DNA from: Thalassobacillus cyri
GTDB taxonomy: Bacteria > Bacillota > Bacilli > Bacillales > Halobacillaceae
NCBI RefSeq assembly: GCF_900107755.1
Contig: NZ_FNQR01000010.1
Location: forward strand, 62,001-126,000
Length of the DNA: 64,000 bases
Reading direction: 5' to 3'
Every line of letters starts with the position of its first letter. The stretch's first letter is position 1. Below the pieces are notes generated by a model. The model did no database searches, was not told the DNA's origin, and was given only the letters and a program-made list of their open reading frames with translations. Of this stretch, positions 1 to 8,514 are shown in pieces. A program made the position numbers and the translations under genes.

Positions 1-2
1 GT

Positions 3-86
3 TTCGTGACTTTAGGTGGCGGTGATGGTGGCTGGGAAATCGAATCCTTCCCCAACACCCCTAATCTCCTCCAATATCGAAATTAA
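3..86 (+). CDS. possible 3' end of a CDS cut by the window edge
   Basis: One forward frame is open from the window start to a TAA at 84-86 and ends in a Gly/Asp/Trp-rich stretch (GGGDGGWEIESFPNTPN). A hairpin follows at 102-121. Nothing upstream can be seen and I do not recognise the family. The reverse strand also has a short open frame here, so this could be chance. Confidence 0.25.
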   Translation, partial: FVTLGGGDGGWEIESFPNTPNLLQYRN

Positions 87-101
87 GTCTTCGAGTTTAC
101 G

Positions 102-121
102 GCCCTATTGTTAAATAGGGC
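102..121 (+). terminator. short hairpin after the truncated left-edge frame
   Basis: gccctatt (102-109) pairs with aatagggc (114-121). No clear T-run follows, so this is a weak terminator candidate. Confidence 0.35.
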
Positions 122-164
122 TCTTATGATGAATCAGTCACAACCTTTAACAGCGCCTTATAAA

Positions 165-198
165 AAAATCTCTCACCAGCGAACTGATGAGAGATTTT
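165..198 (-). terminator. rho-independent terminator of the BCCT gene
   Basis: aaaatctctca (165-175) is complementary to tgagagatttt (188-198). On the minus strand the stem ends in a T-run, just after the BCCT stop codon. Confidence 0.8.
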
Positions 199-204
199 AT
201 CACT

Positions 205-1743
205 TTATGATTTTCTAATATTGTGCTTCCAAGCCTGGTCTTTGTCGATCATCCGCTTCGCAGCATAGATGAGCAGGAATTGTATGAAGATAATCGGCAG
301 ACCCATCAGACCTGAAATTACTTCTAATGGTGGTAAGCCACCGATACGCATCAATAGCAATGCCAGACCTGTAATGACAGCGGCGATCACGATACGCAGT
401 GTTTTAGGTGGTTCAAATTTACTCATATCCCTCGTACTCGTATAAGCCGCTACGGTATAGGTGGTGGAATCCAGTGTGGTGGTCAAGAAAATCAGTGCAA
501 CGATCATAAAGATGACAATAGCTATATTACCAAGAGGCAGTGTACCCAATATTTCCGGAATAGCTGCCATTCTTGCTTCATTTTCGACAAAATTCAAAAT
601 ACCAAGGTCCCCTTCAAGATAACGATGGACACCTAATCCCCCAAGAACACCGGTGGCAATCCAAGAGATTAAAGTAGGGGCCAAGAGATACGTAAGAATC
701 ATTTCTTTGATTGTCCGTCCCCTGGAAATTTTGGCTGCAAACACACTATGGAGCATAGCCCATGTAGCACTATAGGCAAACCAGAATACAGTATTGCTTT
801 GCACATGAGAAGCTTTCCCTTGATGTACCGACTCCGTGTTCAATGAAAGATTGATATAATTAGACAATAGAAATGAAATACTATCTGAGAAATAGTTCAA
901 GATAAATACGCCTGGGCCAGCAATCAGTATGAAGATAGCGAAAAAACCGGCTATATACATATTCCATGTACTTAAGCGTTTGATCCCTTTCTCGATTCCT
1001 AAGTAAGCACTTAGTGAAAATAAAAATACCCAGATGATCGTGACAATGATGGTCATAGTGAATGACACTTCCATGCCTAACAAGTTGGATAAATTATGGG
1101 TAATAATCGGCGCACCAAGGCCTAATGTTACGGCAGCACCTGCCAGGATACTGATCAGGAATAAGATATCAAGGAACTTTCCTCCCCATCCATCTGTAAA
1201 CTTATCCCCAAAAATGTCTCGGCAAGCTTCTGAGATACGCATTAACGGGCGTTTCTTCACATGAAGGATATAACCCATGGCTGGAGCAGCCATAACGAAG
1301 ATAGCGAAAACCTGGAACCCCCACAAGAACATACTGTAGGAGTTCCCCCATAACAACGCTTCTGCTGATCCAGGGTCCACCCCTGCAGGCGGGTCGTTCG
1401 CTACCGATGTCCATTGCAGCATGCCGGTACGCATGATGGTCGAACCGACACCCATCGCAATTAAAATGGATGCATATTCAAAGAGAGTGAACCGGGGTTT
1501 TTCTTTCGGATCCCCCAGTACCACTTGCCCATATTTAGAAAATGATAAGTACAGCCCTGCTGCTACTAAGATAATTCCATACCAGAGATACCCCCAGCTG
1601 AACACCTCAACGATAAAGTCAAAAATAGAATTGAGTAATTCTAAGGACTCTTTTTCATATAAGGTTAATGGAATACTGATAGCAATGATGACTAGTAATG
1701 CTGGAACAAATATTGAGTAGTCAATCAGCTTCTTCTTATTCAT
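205..1743 (-). CDS. BCCT-family transporter, divergent
   Basis: 512-aa integral membrane protein with about 12 hydrophobic segments. It belongs to the betaine/carnitine/choline transporter family, secondary transporters of quaternary ammonium solutes. The family signature around residues 320-345 is recognisable (AKISRGRTIKEM). However, the Trp-rich box before it, which forms the betaine aromatic cage in BetP-type members, is mostly replaced (FWFAYSATWAMLHSVF), and the Gly-rich segment near residue 100 reads GVGSTIMRTGMLQW. The substrate may therefore differ from glycine betaine. The start follows AGAGGAGG. It is a single-gene unit with its own terminator. Confidence 0.85.
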   Translation of the reverse strand: MNKKKLIDYSIFVPALLVIIAISIPLTLYEKESLELLNSIFDFIVEVFSWGYLWYGIILVAAGLYLSFSKYGQVVLGDPKEKPRFTLFEYASILIAMGVGSTIMRTGMLQWTSVANDPPAGVDPGSAEALLWGNSYSMFLWGFQVFAIFVMAAPAMGYILHVKKRPLMRISEACRDIFGDKFTDGWGGKFLDILFLISILAGAAVTLGLGAPIITHNLSNLLGMEVSFTMTIIVTIIWVFLFSLSAYLGIEKGIKRLSTWNMYIAGFFAIFILIAGPGVFILNYFSDSISFLLSNYINLSLNTESVHQGKASHVQSNTVFWFAYSATWAMLHSVFAAKISRGRTIKEMILTYLLAPTLISWIATGVLGGLGVHRYLEGDLGILNFVENEARMAAIPEILGTLPLGNIAIVIFMIVALIFLTTTLDSTTYTVAAYTSTRDMSKFEPPKTLRIVIAAVITGLALLLMRIGGLPPLEVISGLMGLPIIFIQFLLIYAAKRMIDKDQAWKHNIRKS

Positions 1744-1856
1744 CGAATCCTCCTCTATTTTCTCTCGCTTCGTAATGGTTCCCTTATCCCTAGTACCCTA
1801 AAACCAATATTTTTAACGAAAACTTAATATCAGCAACCATCCATTATTATCCATAA

Positions 1857-1888
1857 CAAAAGCTCCGAGTCCTGGGATGACTGGAGCC
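1857..1888 (-). terminator. imperfect hairpin downstream of cotA
   Basis: On the minus strand ggctcc-agtc pairs with gact-cggagc and is followed by TTTTG. It lies about 140 bp beyond the cotA stop. The 285-bp gap around it shows no gene. Confidence 0.45.
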
Positions 1889-2028
1889 AAATTACAATTA
1901 GGTTGTATATACAAATTTTGTTATCCTACCGCCTGGTGTCTCACCATTTTTCGATTGATGAAATGTTCGGATATCTAGTTCTATACCTTATTTTATAGAT
2001 ACATCGACTGGACCAAATAAAACTTCCA

Positions 2029-3615
2029 TCATTTAAATAAGCGCTCTATTCTGGCTAATAATGAAGACCACATTTTTGATTTTTGAACTTCATAAGGCCG
2101 CATCATTTCATGGTCCTCATGTTCTAATATGTGACAATGCCAAACGTAACGCCCTGTATAAGGCTTAAAACGGGCGATAATCCTCGTCACTTCTCCTGGG
2201 TGTGCGTTTACGATATCCTTCCATCCCCGTTCATTTGGCTCTGGAGGTTTGCGATCACCGGTAAAAAGAATTTCCCCCTTCTCCTCAAAATGTTCTTCAT
2301 CAAAAGGCTGGCGATCCAGAATCTGAAAATGAACTAGATGAAGATGGATAGGATGTGTATCCTCTGTTTCATTAATCAGGCGCCAAACTTCAATACCACC
2401 AAGGTGTGGTCTTTCTGAAATCGGATCATTCCACCGTTTATGATCTAATAACAGCAAAAGTCTCCCATATTCATCCTTTGTCTCAACAAGTGGCAAGTCT
2501 CTTATTTTTGTGGCTTGGGTTTCTGAAAGATATTGAATTTGACTTAATTCAGCAGTAATCGAACTCTTATCGACGTCTGAAAGGGGCAAGGAAACTCTGA
2601 ACTGCATGATTTGTCCGGCCGTTTCCACATTTACTGGATCTCCTTCCGGAAAAGGCGTTGGCGCATCATTGGTCAACACAATCTTTTTTCCTCGCAAACC
2701 TGAAAAATCAAGGATAACATCGGCACGCTGGGCAGGTCCGAGCAATATTTCTTCAACTTGAACTGGCCTTTCAAATAAACCTCCATCTGTCCCAATGTGG
2801 AAAAAAGGCTGCCCTGAATCCAGACGTATACGGAAATACCGCGCATTTGCTCCATTGGCAATCCTAAAACGATATTTACGCGGTTCCACATCTAAAAAAG
2901 GATAAGCCTTCCCATTAACAATCATAAAATCTCCAAAGAATTCAGGTACAACCGAAGGGTCAACAGTTACAGCCGGGTCTTCAGATTTCCTTGGATAAAA
3001 AAGTGAGCCATCCTCAAGAAAAGATTTATCCTGTATTAAAAGCGGGATATCGTATTTGCCTTTAGGGAGGGTAAGGTCTCTTTCTTCATCATCATGAATC
3101 AGATAAAAACCTACTAAGCCGGCATAGAAATTCAGACGTGTGATCCCTACTGCATGATCATGATATAAAAGTGTTGCAGCCCTTTGTTGGTTAGGATAAT
3201 CGTAGATTTTTTGGGTGAAAAAAGGTCCTGTTTCCTTAAAATCTCTTGTAAACCAGGCATCCGGGTAGCCGTCGCTTTCTGGTGGCACATGACCGCCATG
3301 CAAGTGAACAACGGTCCTTACTTCCGGACTATCCGGTTCGGCTCCATGTACTGTTTTATCTACTGGAAGCAAATGCTTAGAAGGGAGTGCATTTATCCAT
3401 TTCACCTTTACGTGTTCCCCTTTTTTCACTTCGATGGTAGGACCAGGGTATTGAGCTTCATATCCCCATACTAAAGAAGGTTTAAGAGAAGCATGAAAAG
3501 AATGCTTGAATGGAAGCATCCGTACTTCATAATATATATCATTTTTAGCCCGTTGTTTAGGTTTGAGGGTCGGAGGAATCGGTAATTTATCAATGAACCT
3601 GATCAACCTCTTCAA
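2029..3615 (-). CDS. cotA: CotA-type spore-coat multicopper oxidase (laccase/bilirubin oxidase)
   Basis: 528 aa, against about 513 for B. subtilis CotA. The copper ligands appear in order: HLHGGHVPPESDGYPDAWF and LLYHDHAVGITRLN near residues 100-155, then HPIHLHLVHFQ near 420 and HCHILEHEDHEMMRPYEV near 495. This gives the full set of T1, T2 and T3 sites, including the axial Met. CotA oxidises phenolics and bilirubin in the outer coat. No signal peptide is present, as expected for coat assembly from the mother cell. The start is TTG behind GGGGG. A CATAATATA sequence (complement at 3642-3650) fits a sigma-E/K -10 element, but no good -35 was seen. Confidence 0.92.
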   Translation of the reverse strand: MKRLIRFIDKLPIPPTLKPKQRAKNDIYYEVRMLPFKHSFHASLKPSLVWGYEAQYPGPTIEVKKGEHVKVKWINALPSKHLLPVDKTVHGAEPDSPEVRTVVHLHGGHVPPESDGYPDAWFTRDFKETGPFFTQKIYDYPNQQRAATLLYHDHAVGITRLNFYAGLVGFYLIHDDEERDLTLPKGKYDIPLLIQDKSFLEDGSLFYPRKSEDPAVTVDPSVVPEFFGDFMIVNGKAYPFLDVEPRKYRFRIANGANARYFRIRLDSGQPFFHIGTDGGLFERPVQVEEILLGPAQRADVILDFSGLRGKKIVLTNDAPTPFPEGDPVNVETAGQIMQFRVSLPLSDVDKSSITAELSQIQYLSETQATKIRDLPLVETKDEYGRLLLLLDHKRWNDPISERPHLGGIEVWRLINETEDTHPIHLHLVHFQILDRQPFDEEHFEEKGEILFTGDRKPPEPNERGWKDIVNAHPGEVTRIIARFKPYTGRYVWHCHILEHEDHEMMRPYEVQKSKMWSSLLARIERLFK

Positions 3616-3792
3616 GTGAAGGCCCCCTTTTCTTTTTCGTGTATATTATGATTTATGCGGGATAAGGCTCGTTCTATACAAAGCTCTGTTTTAATCAGGG
3701 AGAAATGGGTGAGGTAAATTTTGTGAATATTGTAAATTTATATTACTATTATACGGAGACAAATAAGTAATTAAAGGACAGTGATTAATTAG

Positions 3793-4215
3793 ATGCTATA
3801 TATATGGGATATTGAAGAAATCATAAAAAATACACTCCAAGAACACAATTTAGATATTAATTATGAAGCGAACAACAATTTGCCTGCACCGATGAGTTAT
3901 AACGTATCGACTAATACGATAAGTTTCAATTATCTTGAAGTAAACGGGTATATCAGTAAAATTAAAATAAAGGAAACTGATGAAAACTTCGTAAAAATCA
4001 TGCTATGCCATGAAATCGGTTATTACCACACCTTCAAGAAACACAAACACGATTTAAGGACGCTTAAGTATGGAGAAGATGATGAAATAGCCGAATTAAA
4101 ATCTGAAATAGAAACGAATGCCTGGGAATATGGAAGAACATTGGTGCCAGTAAATTTACAGGAATCCTATGATAAAGTCCGGGAACTCAACGAAATGCTG
4201 ATCAAGGGATTATAA
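3793..4215 (+). CDS. uncharacterised protein with degenerate HExxH peptidase-like motif
   Basis: 140-aa soluble protein. Residues 88-98 read CHEIGYYHTFK, and later comes an acidic helix EIETNAWEYG. The pattern resembles ImmA/IrrE-type zinc peptidases (HExxH followed by a Glu helix), but the second His of HExxH is replaced by Tyr and a His follows two residues later. Metal binding is uncertain. An AAAGGA sits about 13 nt before the ATG, which is long. A strong terminator follows, so it is monocistronic. The function is unknown. Confidence 0.7.
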   Translation: MLYIWDIEEIIKNTLQEHNLDINYEANNNLPAPMSYNVSTNTISFNYLEVNGYISKIKIKETDENFVKIMLCHEIGYYHTFKKHKHDLRTLKYGEDDEIAELKSEIETNAWEYGRTLVPVNLQESYDKVRELNEMLIKGL

Positions 4216-4234
4216 GGTTCCTGACATTCATGCC

Positions 4235-4265
4235 AAATCCTCTCCAAAAATGGAGAGGATTTTTT
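4235..4265 (+). terminator. rho-independent terminator
   Basis: aaatcctctcca pairs with tggagaggattt and is followed by a T-run. It lies directly after the 3793-4215 gene. Confidence 0.85.
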
Positions 4266-4389
4266 AACCCCCTGAAAACACCTTTACGAACAATACGACT
4301 CTAGATCTAGATGAATTTATACCTGAAGCCGTTATTTATTCCCTATAAAAGATCTATAATGAAGATAGATGATTAAAGGAGCGATGTTT

Positions 4390-5115
4390 ATGAAAAAGGG
4401 GCTTTTGTTATCCGTCGCAGTGGTGAGTGCTGGAATTCTATTGTTCACCGGTTATCAAATGGTGGGGGCTAAAGAAGGAAAAAGTGAAAAAGTTGTAGAA
4501 CGAGACGACGCAGAAGCTTTAACTGTAGATTTGGAAATGGGAGTTGGAAGTCTGAACGTTTCACCAGGTACAAAGAAGTGGGTGGAAGGTCAATTCGAAT
4601 ATGATAATACAAAAAAAGAGGCTGTCGTTTCCTACAAGCGAAGCGGGAAAGAAGGCCATATAGACATCAGCGAAAAACGGAAATGGTTCCAGGTAAATAT
4701 TTTCGGGTTCAATAAGAAAAGTGAGTGGAAGATACAATTGAACGAAGAAGTCCCAACTGACCTTAATGTAGAGACCGGCGTCTCCGATTCCTACTTGGAT
4801 TTACGTGAGTTGAATTTGACAGAGTTGGATATTGATACTGGCGTTGGAGACGTCACATTAGATCTTTCCGGGGAAAGAAAAGAAAGCTTTCACACAAGTA
4901 TCGATTCCGGGGTCGGTGCGAACAGAATATACCTCCCTAAGGAAATCGGAGTCAAACTGAAAGTAGATAAAGGCGTAGGTGATTTGAACATCGAAGACCT
5001 CATCGTCAAAGGTGACGGTACCTATGTAAATGAAGCGTATGAAAATGGAGCAGACGTAGTTATGGAGATTGATATCGATATGGGGGTTGGAGATATTACT
5101 TTAGAGGTGAAGTAA
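4390..5115 (+). CDS. exported toast-rack-type beta-repeat protein
   Basis: 241 aa from the ATG at 4390, which lies about 8 nt after AAAGGAG; the upstream ATGs at 4369 and 4384 are badly spaced. The N-terminus is a signal sequence or anchor (MKKGLLLSVAVVSAGILLF). Five repeats of a hydrophobic-x-GVG-x-hydrophobic beta pattern follow (EMGVGSLNV, DTGVGDVTL, DSGVGANRI, DKGVGDLNI, DMGVGDITL). This is typical of the LiaF/LiaG-like toast-rack (DUF2154/DUF4097) superfamily seen with envelope-stress systems. No sensor kinase or LiaF lies nearby. The role is inferred only as extracytoplasmic. Confidence 0.75.
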   Translation: MKKGLLLSVAVVSAGILLFTGYQMVGAKEGKSEKVVERDDAEALTVDLEMGVGSLNVSPGTKKWVEGQFEYDNTKKEAVVSYKRSGKEGHIDISEKRKWFQVNIFGFNKKSEWKIQLNEEVPTDLNVETGVSDSYLDLRELNLTELDIDTGVGDVTLDLSGERKESFHTSIDSGVGANRIYLPKEIGVKLKVDKGVGDLNIEDLIVKGDGTYVNEAYENGADVVMEIDIDMGVGDITLEVK

Positions 5116-5119
5116 TAGT

Positions 5120-5151
5120 AAAGGAACTTCCAGCGTGTAGAAGTTCCCTTT
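5120..5151 (+). terminator. rho-independent terminator
   Basis: aaggaacttc (5121-5130) pairs with gaagttcc (5140-5147) and is followed by cttt. It lies 5 bp after the stop of the toast-rack gene. Confidence 0.7.
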
Positions 5152-5222
5152 CATATCGTTATCAATATAATAGAGTAATAGTATAAGTTCGCCTATAAAT
5201 AGAATCAGCTCAGCTCTCCGGT

Positions 5223-5819
5223 CTATTGATCGTAGAGCTTTTCTCTTTGATTTGTAATACTGGTATCTAATACCGTAATTTTTCTCTTTCCACTGATTAA
5301 GCTTCTTAATCGCGAATCCTCTTTTCTCGCTCTCCAAATGATTTGCGAAAAGTTTTCCGGGGTGAAATTGTAGTGATCGATCAGGTATTGCTCAAATGCT
5401 TCATGATCCACCTGATTGTTATGTTCCTTCGCATAGTTAATTAAAATACGGGTCAATTCCTTATAACTCATGCGTTTTGTTCCATCCTCTGAAACCGCTT
5501 CTGGATCTGTCGGAAGAATATAATCATTTTTTGCCGCTGCATTTGGTAAATGATCGTTGGTTTTGTGTGTCGCTTTTTCTACCACTTTATCTTCAGGAAT
5601 ATTTGGATTCAACTCTTTCAAATCGTTATCAGCTTCGTCAAAAGTCGCTATTACGGCAGCAGGATCATCGCCGCTCCCTTTTTTCTCCTCCAGCCGCTCC
5701 AGTCGAGCGATCAGTTCTTGCTGTTCTTTGGTAAGCTGATTCAGCATTTCCCGAAGCTGCTTTTTCTCCTCCTGGATATCCTCTAACCGCATGTATATAG
5801 CTTTACTCAGCGTAAACAT
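5223..5819 (-). CDS. uncharacterised coiled-coil protein
   Basis: 198 aa. Residues 10-48 form a charged coiled coil (EDIQEEKKQLREMLNQL and onward). An acidic linker follows, then a basic alpha-helical C-terminal domain with WRARKEDSRLRSL near residue 170. The C-terminal half could bind nucleic acid but matches no family I recognise. The start is set by AAAGGAGGG 8 nt upstream. It stands alone between convergent and same-strand neighbours. Confidence 0.7.
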   Translation of the reverse strand: MFTLSKAIYMRLEDIQEEKKQLREMLNQLTKEQQELIARLERLEEKKGSGDDPAAVIATFDEADNDLKELNPNIPEDKVVEKATHKTNDHLPNAAAKNDYILPTDPEAVSEDGTKRMSYKELTRILINYAKEHNNQVDHEAFEQYLIDHYNFTPENFSQIIWRARKEDSRLRSLISGKRKITVLDTSITNQREKLYDQ

Positions 5820-6014
5820 GGTAAGGCACCCTCCTTTAATAGGAATGATTATAGTTATAATAGCATACGAAAAAGGCGGGTTATTAGATAACTGCCCGCC
5901 TAATTGAAAAATGATAGAAAAGTTGCTGTTAATATCCAGCGTTTAAGTAAGTGGAAATCACTTTAAAGAAAACTGTCTCATGGAGCCAAAGGCACGGAGT
6001 TATTTGAATTCCAC

Positions 6015-6740
6015 CTATCCTTGAGAACCATAAATGGCTAAATCCTGATAGTCCAATACGAACATATAACCATTCCATTTTAATCTGTTTTGAATAGTGC
6101 CTAAAGTATCTGCATGATAGGTTCCAGCAATCTGCTGATAGGCAATGATTTCATACACATCATCAAATGCAAAATCAATTGGATATAAGCCGCTTATGGG
6201 ATCTACCCATCCACTGACAGGCGACCTCAGCTTCCCATTTGTATCGTAAATTTCATTTAAATAACCTGGATCTCTCAGTGACAAATCGATCAGATACCTT
6301 GTGTTATTTCTTTTGCTTAATATTTCAACCTTGTAATTATCCTGGTACGTAACCTCATATTGATACGCCTGGTTAAATACCTCAGAGTCGAACAATAAAC
6401 GGGCTTCGTTATTTACAAAAGAGAATATATAGTCATTTGTCATTCCACCACTTCCACCTGTAGGAATGGAAATTAAAATATCATTGATTCCATAACCGGT
6501 AAAATCCCCTAAAAACAGTGTGGGATCATATCCCATATTTTCCTTCAAGGGAATACTCACAGAAACTCCTGTCGCTCCATCCCGGATGCCGAGTGTCATA
6601 TTTTGTATGATGGAAACATCTGACTCTCTGTAGCCGGTCACGTAAACAATATCGGGGATCTTGTCACCATTTACATCACCAGTTACAGAAGCGACCACAC
6701 CAGAAACTCTCATGTTTGGGTTAAAATAATATTTATTCAT
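6015..6740 (-). CDS. VCBS/FG-GAP-like repeat protein
   Basis: 241 aa from the ATG at 6740, chosen over 6776 because AGGGAG lies about 7 nt before it. It contains Asp/Gly-rich propeller-type repeats (TGDVNGDKIPDIVYV near residue 18; LFLGDFTGYGINDILIS near 75), typical of FG-GAP/VCBS blades. No signal peptide is evident. Similar small proteins occur in spore-formers, but no role can be read from the sequence. It is divergent from the gene at 6859. Confidence 0.7.
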   Translation of the reverse strand: MNKYYFNPNMRVSGVVASVTGDVNGDKIPDIVYVTGYRESDVSIIQNMTLGIRDGATGVSVSIPLKENMGYDPTLFLGDFTGYGINDILISIPTGGSGGMTNDYIFSFVNNEARLLFDSEVFNQAYQYEVTYQDNYKVEILSKRNNTRYLIDLSLRDPGYLNEIYDTNGKLRSPVSGWVDPISGLYPIDFAFDDVYEIIAYQQIAGTYHADTLGTIQNRLKWNGYMFVLDYQDLAIYGSQG

Positions 6741-6858
6741 ATAAGGCTCCCTGCATGGATGCAATAACCTATGCACGCAACTGTATCCATGTTCACCACT
6801 TCATACAGGCACTTAGATCCTCTAAAAGTTATACAATAGAGTGGAAGGAGTGTCAGCT

Positions 6859-7083
6859 ATGCCTTGGCAACAGAAAATTCAATACTTATATGGACAGCCG
6901 ATTGGAGTTTCATTCATGGATGGAACAGGGACTTCAGGAATTTTATGCGGGCTTTCTGACGGCAAACTGCTCGTTATCGAATACTTATACCAAGCTCAAT
7001 TCGCTTTAAAACAATACGATATGTATACGATTCAGGATATACATGGATTTCCACTTTGTCCGGATCAACAGCCACTATATTAA
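6859..7083 (+). CDS. small uncharacterised protein
   Basis: 74 aa starting MPWQQKIQYLYG. The start is fixed by GGAAGGAG 8 nt upstream; in-frame GTGs further up lack a site. A short beta-rich core (GVSFMDGTGTSGILCG) looks like an Sm-like or small beta-barrel fold, but this is only an impression. It is divergently arranged with the FG-GAP-like gene, and the two may share a regulatory region. Confidence 0.65.
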   Translation: MPWQQKIQYLYGQPIGVSFMDGTGTSGILCGLSDGKLLVIEYLYQAQFALKQYDMYTIQDIHGFPLCPDQQPLY

Positions 7084-7128
7084 TAAAACACATCAAAGAA
7101 AGTTGAGTAAAAATATAAAAATGAAAAT

Positions 7129-7177
7129 GATCCCATGATATAAAAGATAGTTCGACTACTTTTATATCATGGGATCA
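7129..7177. terminator. perfect 18-bp inverted repeat between convergent genes
   Basis: tgatcccatgatataaaa (7129-7146) is the exact complement of 7160-7177. It lies between the convergent 6859 and 7221 genes and probably serves as a bidirectional terminator, although T-runs are poor. Confidence 0.6.
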
Positions 7178-7220
7178 GATTGTTCAGAGAAATAAAGCTT
7201 CCATGTTTGGACAAGCCACC

Positions 7221-7745
7221 CTATCCTCTAAATTTTATCGTTAATCCTTTTAAGAAATTCCGCGCGTACTTATCTCCACACTCTTTATAGTTCTTGTGCC
7301 CTTCTTTTCGTAATAACGCGCTTAATTCCCCTTTTGTTATCGTGACTCCCGCTTCATCTAAAATATCAATGATATCCTCACTCGTTAATTTCAGGGCAAT
7401 TTTCACTTTTTTCAGCATGACGTTATTGACACTTGCATGATTCTTTATAGATCGGTCCGGTTTATTCGGCTGTCCAGGTTTTGGTTCTTGTGGTCCTCTT
7501 TTGAAAGTGATCAAACCATTTAAAAATGACTCTAACATGCTATTCGTGCATTTTATATGGTCATCATTTTCAACTGTATCCTCATTGTCATAGTCATCCT
7601 CGTAACTGTCATCTGATTTTGTAAGTACCTTTAACACTTCTTCTTTTGTCAAATCAACGCCACCAAGTTTAAATATTTCTACCATGTCTTGATCTTTTAT
7701 ATCCAGCGCATATCTCAATCTAATTAATATATCATTATTATCCAT
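7221..7745 (-). CDS. DUF1456 (YehS-like) protein
   Basis: 174 aa with two tandem copies of the DUF1456 unit. The first begins NNDILIRLRYALDIKDQDMV and the second NVMLKKVKIALKLTSEDIID. Each ends in a conserved helix (SFLNGLITFKRG; KYARNFLKGLTIKFRG). The layout and length match E. coli YehS. The linker between the units is acidic and low-complexity. The biochemical role is unknown in the family. The start follows GGAGG. Confidence 0.85.
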   Translation of the reverse strand: MDNNDILIRLRYALDIKDQDMVEIFKLGGVDLTKEEVLKVLTKSDDSYEDDYDNEDTVENDDHIKCTNSMLESFLNGLITFKRGPQEPKPGQPNKPDRSIKNHASVNNVMLKKVKIALKLTSEDIIDILDEAGVTITKGELSALLRKEGHKNYKECGDKYARNFLKGLTIKFRG

Positions 7746-8031
7746 TTATAAACCTCCAATAATTTTACCTACTTACGTTACACCTTCTCAGTAATTCTAA
7801 TATATAACCTTACAGAAATAATTCCAATACAAAAGGCATTTTATCAAATACGATCCTGATTCTTCAGTCATTATTATTTTTAGGGCGAATGATATAACTT
7901 TTCTACTTTGCGCTCCCTGTTTTATTTATTCCCTCACCCTTCCATAATATGGGCCAGCTGTCGAGGATATTTTTACTAAGGATTTTATTTCAATTAATGA
8001 CAAAAGATAATAGTAAGAAGGAGGGTATCAA

Positions 8032-8196
8032 ATGAAACGAAAAGCATTAAGAGATGGTGCATTAACTAACAATCAGACTCCTACAGAGAGCCTGCCTGAA
8101 AGGGAAAGTAAGGAGACATTTACAGATGCGGATGCTTCAAGAGCCCAGGAAAGAGCAAAAATAGCCGATCGGGAAGAGCTTGAAGGTAAAAAATAA
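8032..8196 (+). CDS. small charged protein
   Basis: 54-aa ORF (MKRKALRDGALTNNQ at the N-terminus, ADREELEGKK at the C-terminus) preceded by AAGGAGGG 6-7 nt upstream. It is highly charged, with no membrane segment and no cysteine. It resembles the many small orphan proteins of Bacillaceae, some of them spore-associated. No specific family was recognised. Confidence 0.6.
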   Translation: MKRKALRDGALTNNQTPTESLPERESKETFTDADASRAQERAKIADREELEGKK

Positions 8197-8200
8197 TAAC

Positions 8201-8425
8201 AAAAGCGCAAGCGCCTTGTTCACCCCCGACAAGCTCAAGACAAGCCTTGCCGTGACGTTTATTGAACTTTCAGACCAATTTAAGTTTTTATTAAAGGTTT
8301 AAAGTATAAGTAAAACTAAGGCTTTCGCCATTAGGAAGCGGTGATAAGCCAAGTTTTTCTAATCACAGAGAGGATTGACTTAAGACCTCGAGGGGGTAGG
8401 CGCTGGAGCTGGATGCAGGTCGTTA
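8201..8425 (+). repeat. dispersed ~225-bp repeat, copy 1
   Basis: Nearly matches 19468-19694 over its whole length, including cacccccgacaagct, taaggctttcgccat, aagccaagtttttctaatca and acctcgagggggtaggcgct. Its ends carry an inverted agcgcct/aggcgct pair. It lies between a small gene and the 3' end of rlmCD. Confidence 0.85.
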
Positions 8426-8488
8426 CAATGGGTGATCCTCACCCAGTAAGTTTTACAAATAAGATCTCTTAAATTCAACCAAGAAAAA

Positions 8489-8514
8489 GCAGGAACCCTT
8501 TATCGGTTACCTGC
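8489..8514 (-). terminator. terminator overlapping the rlmCD stop codon
   Basis: On the minus strand gcaggtaacc pairs with ggttcctgc and is followed by TTTTTC. The first arm contains the end of the rlmCD coding sequence. Confidence 0.8.
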
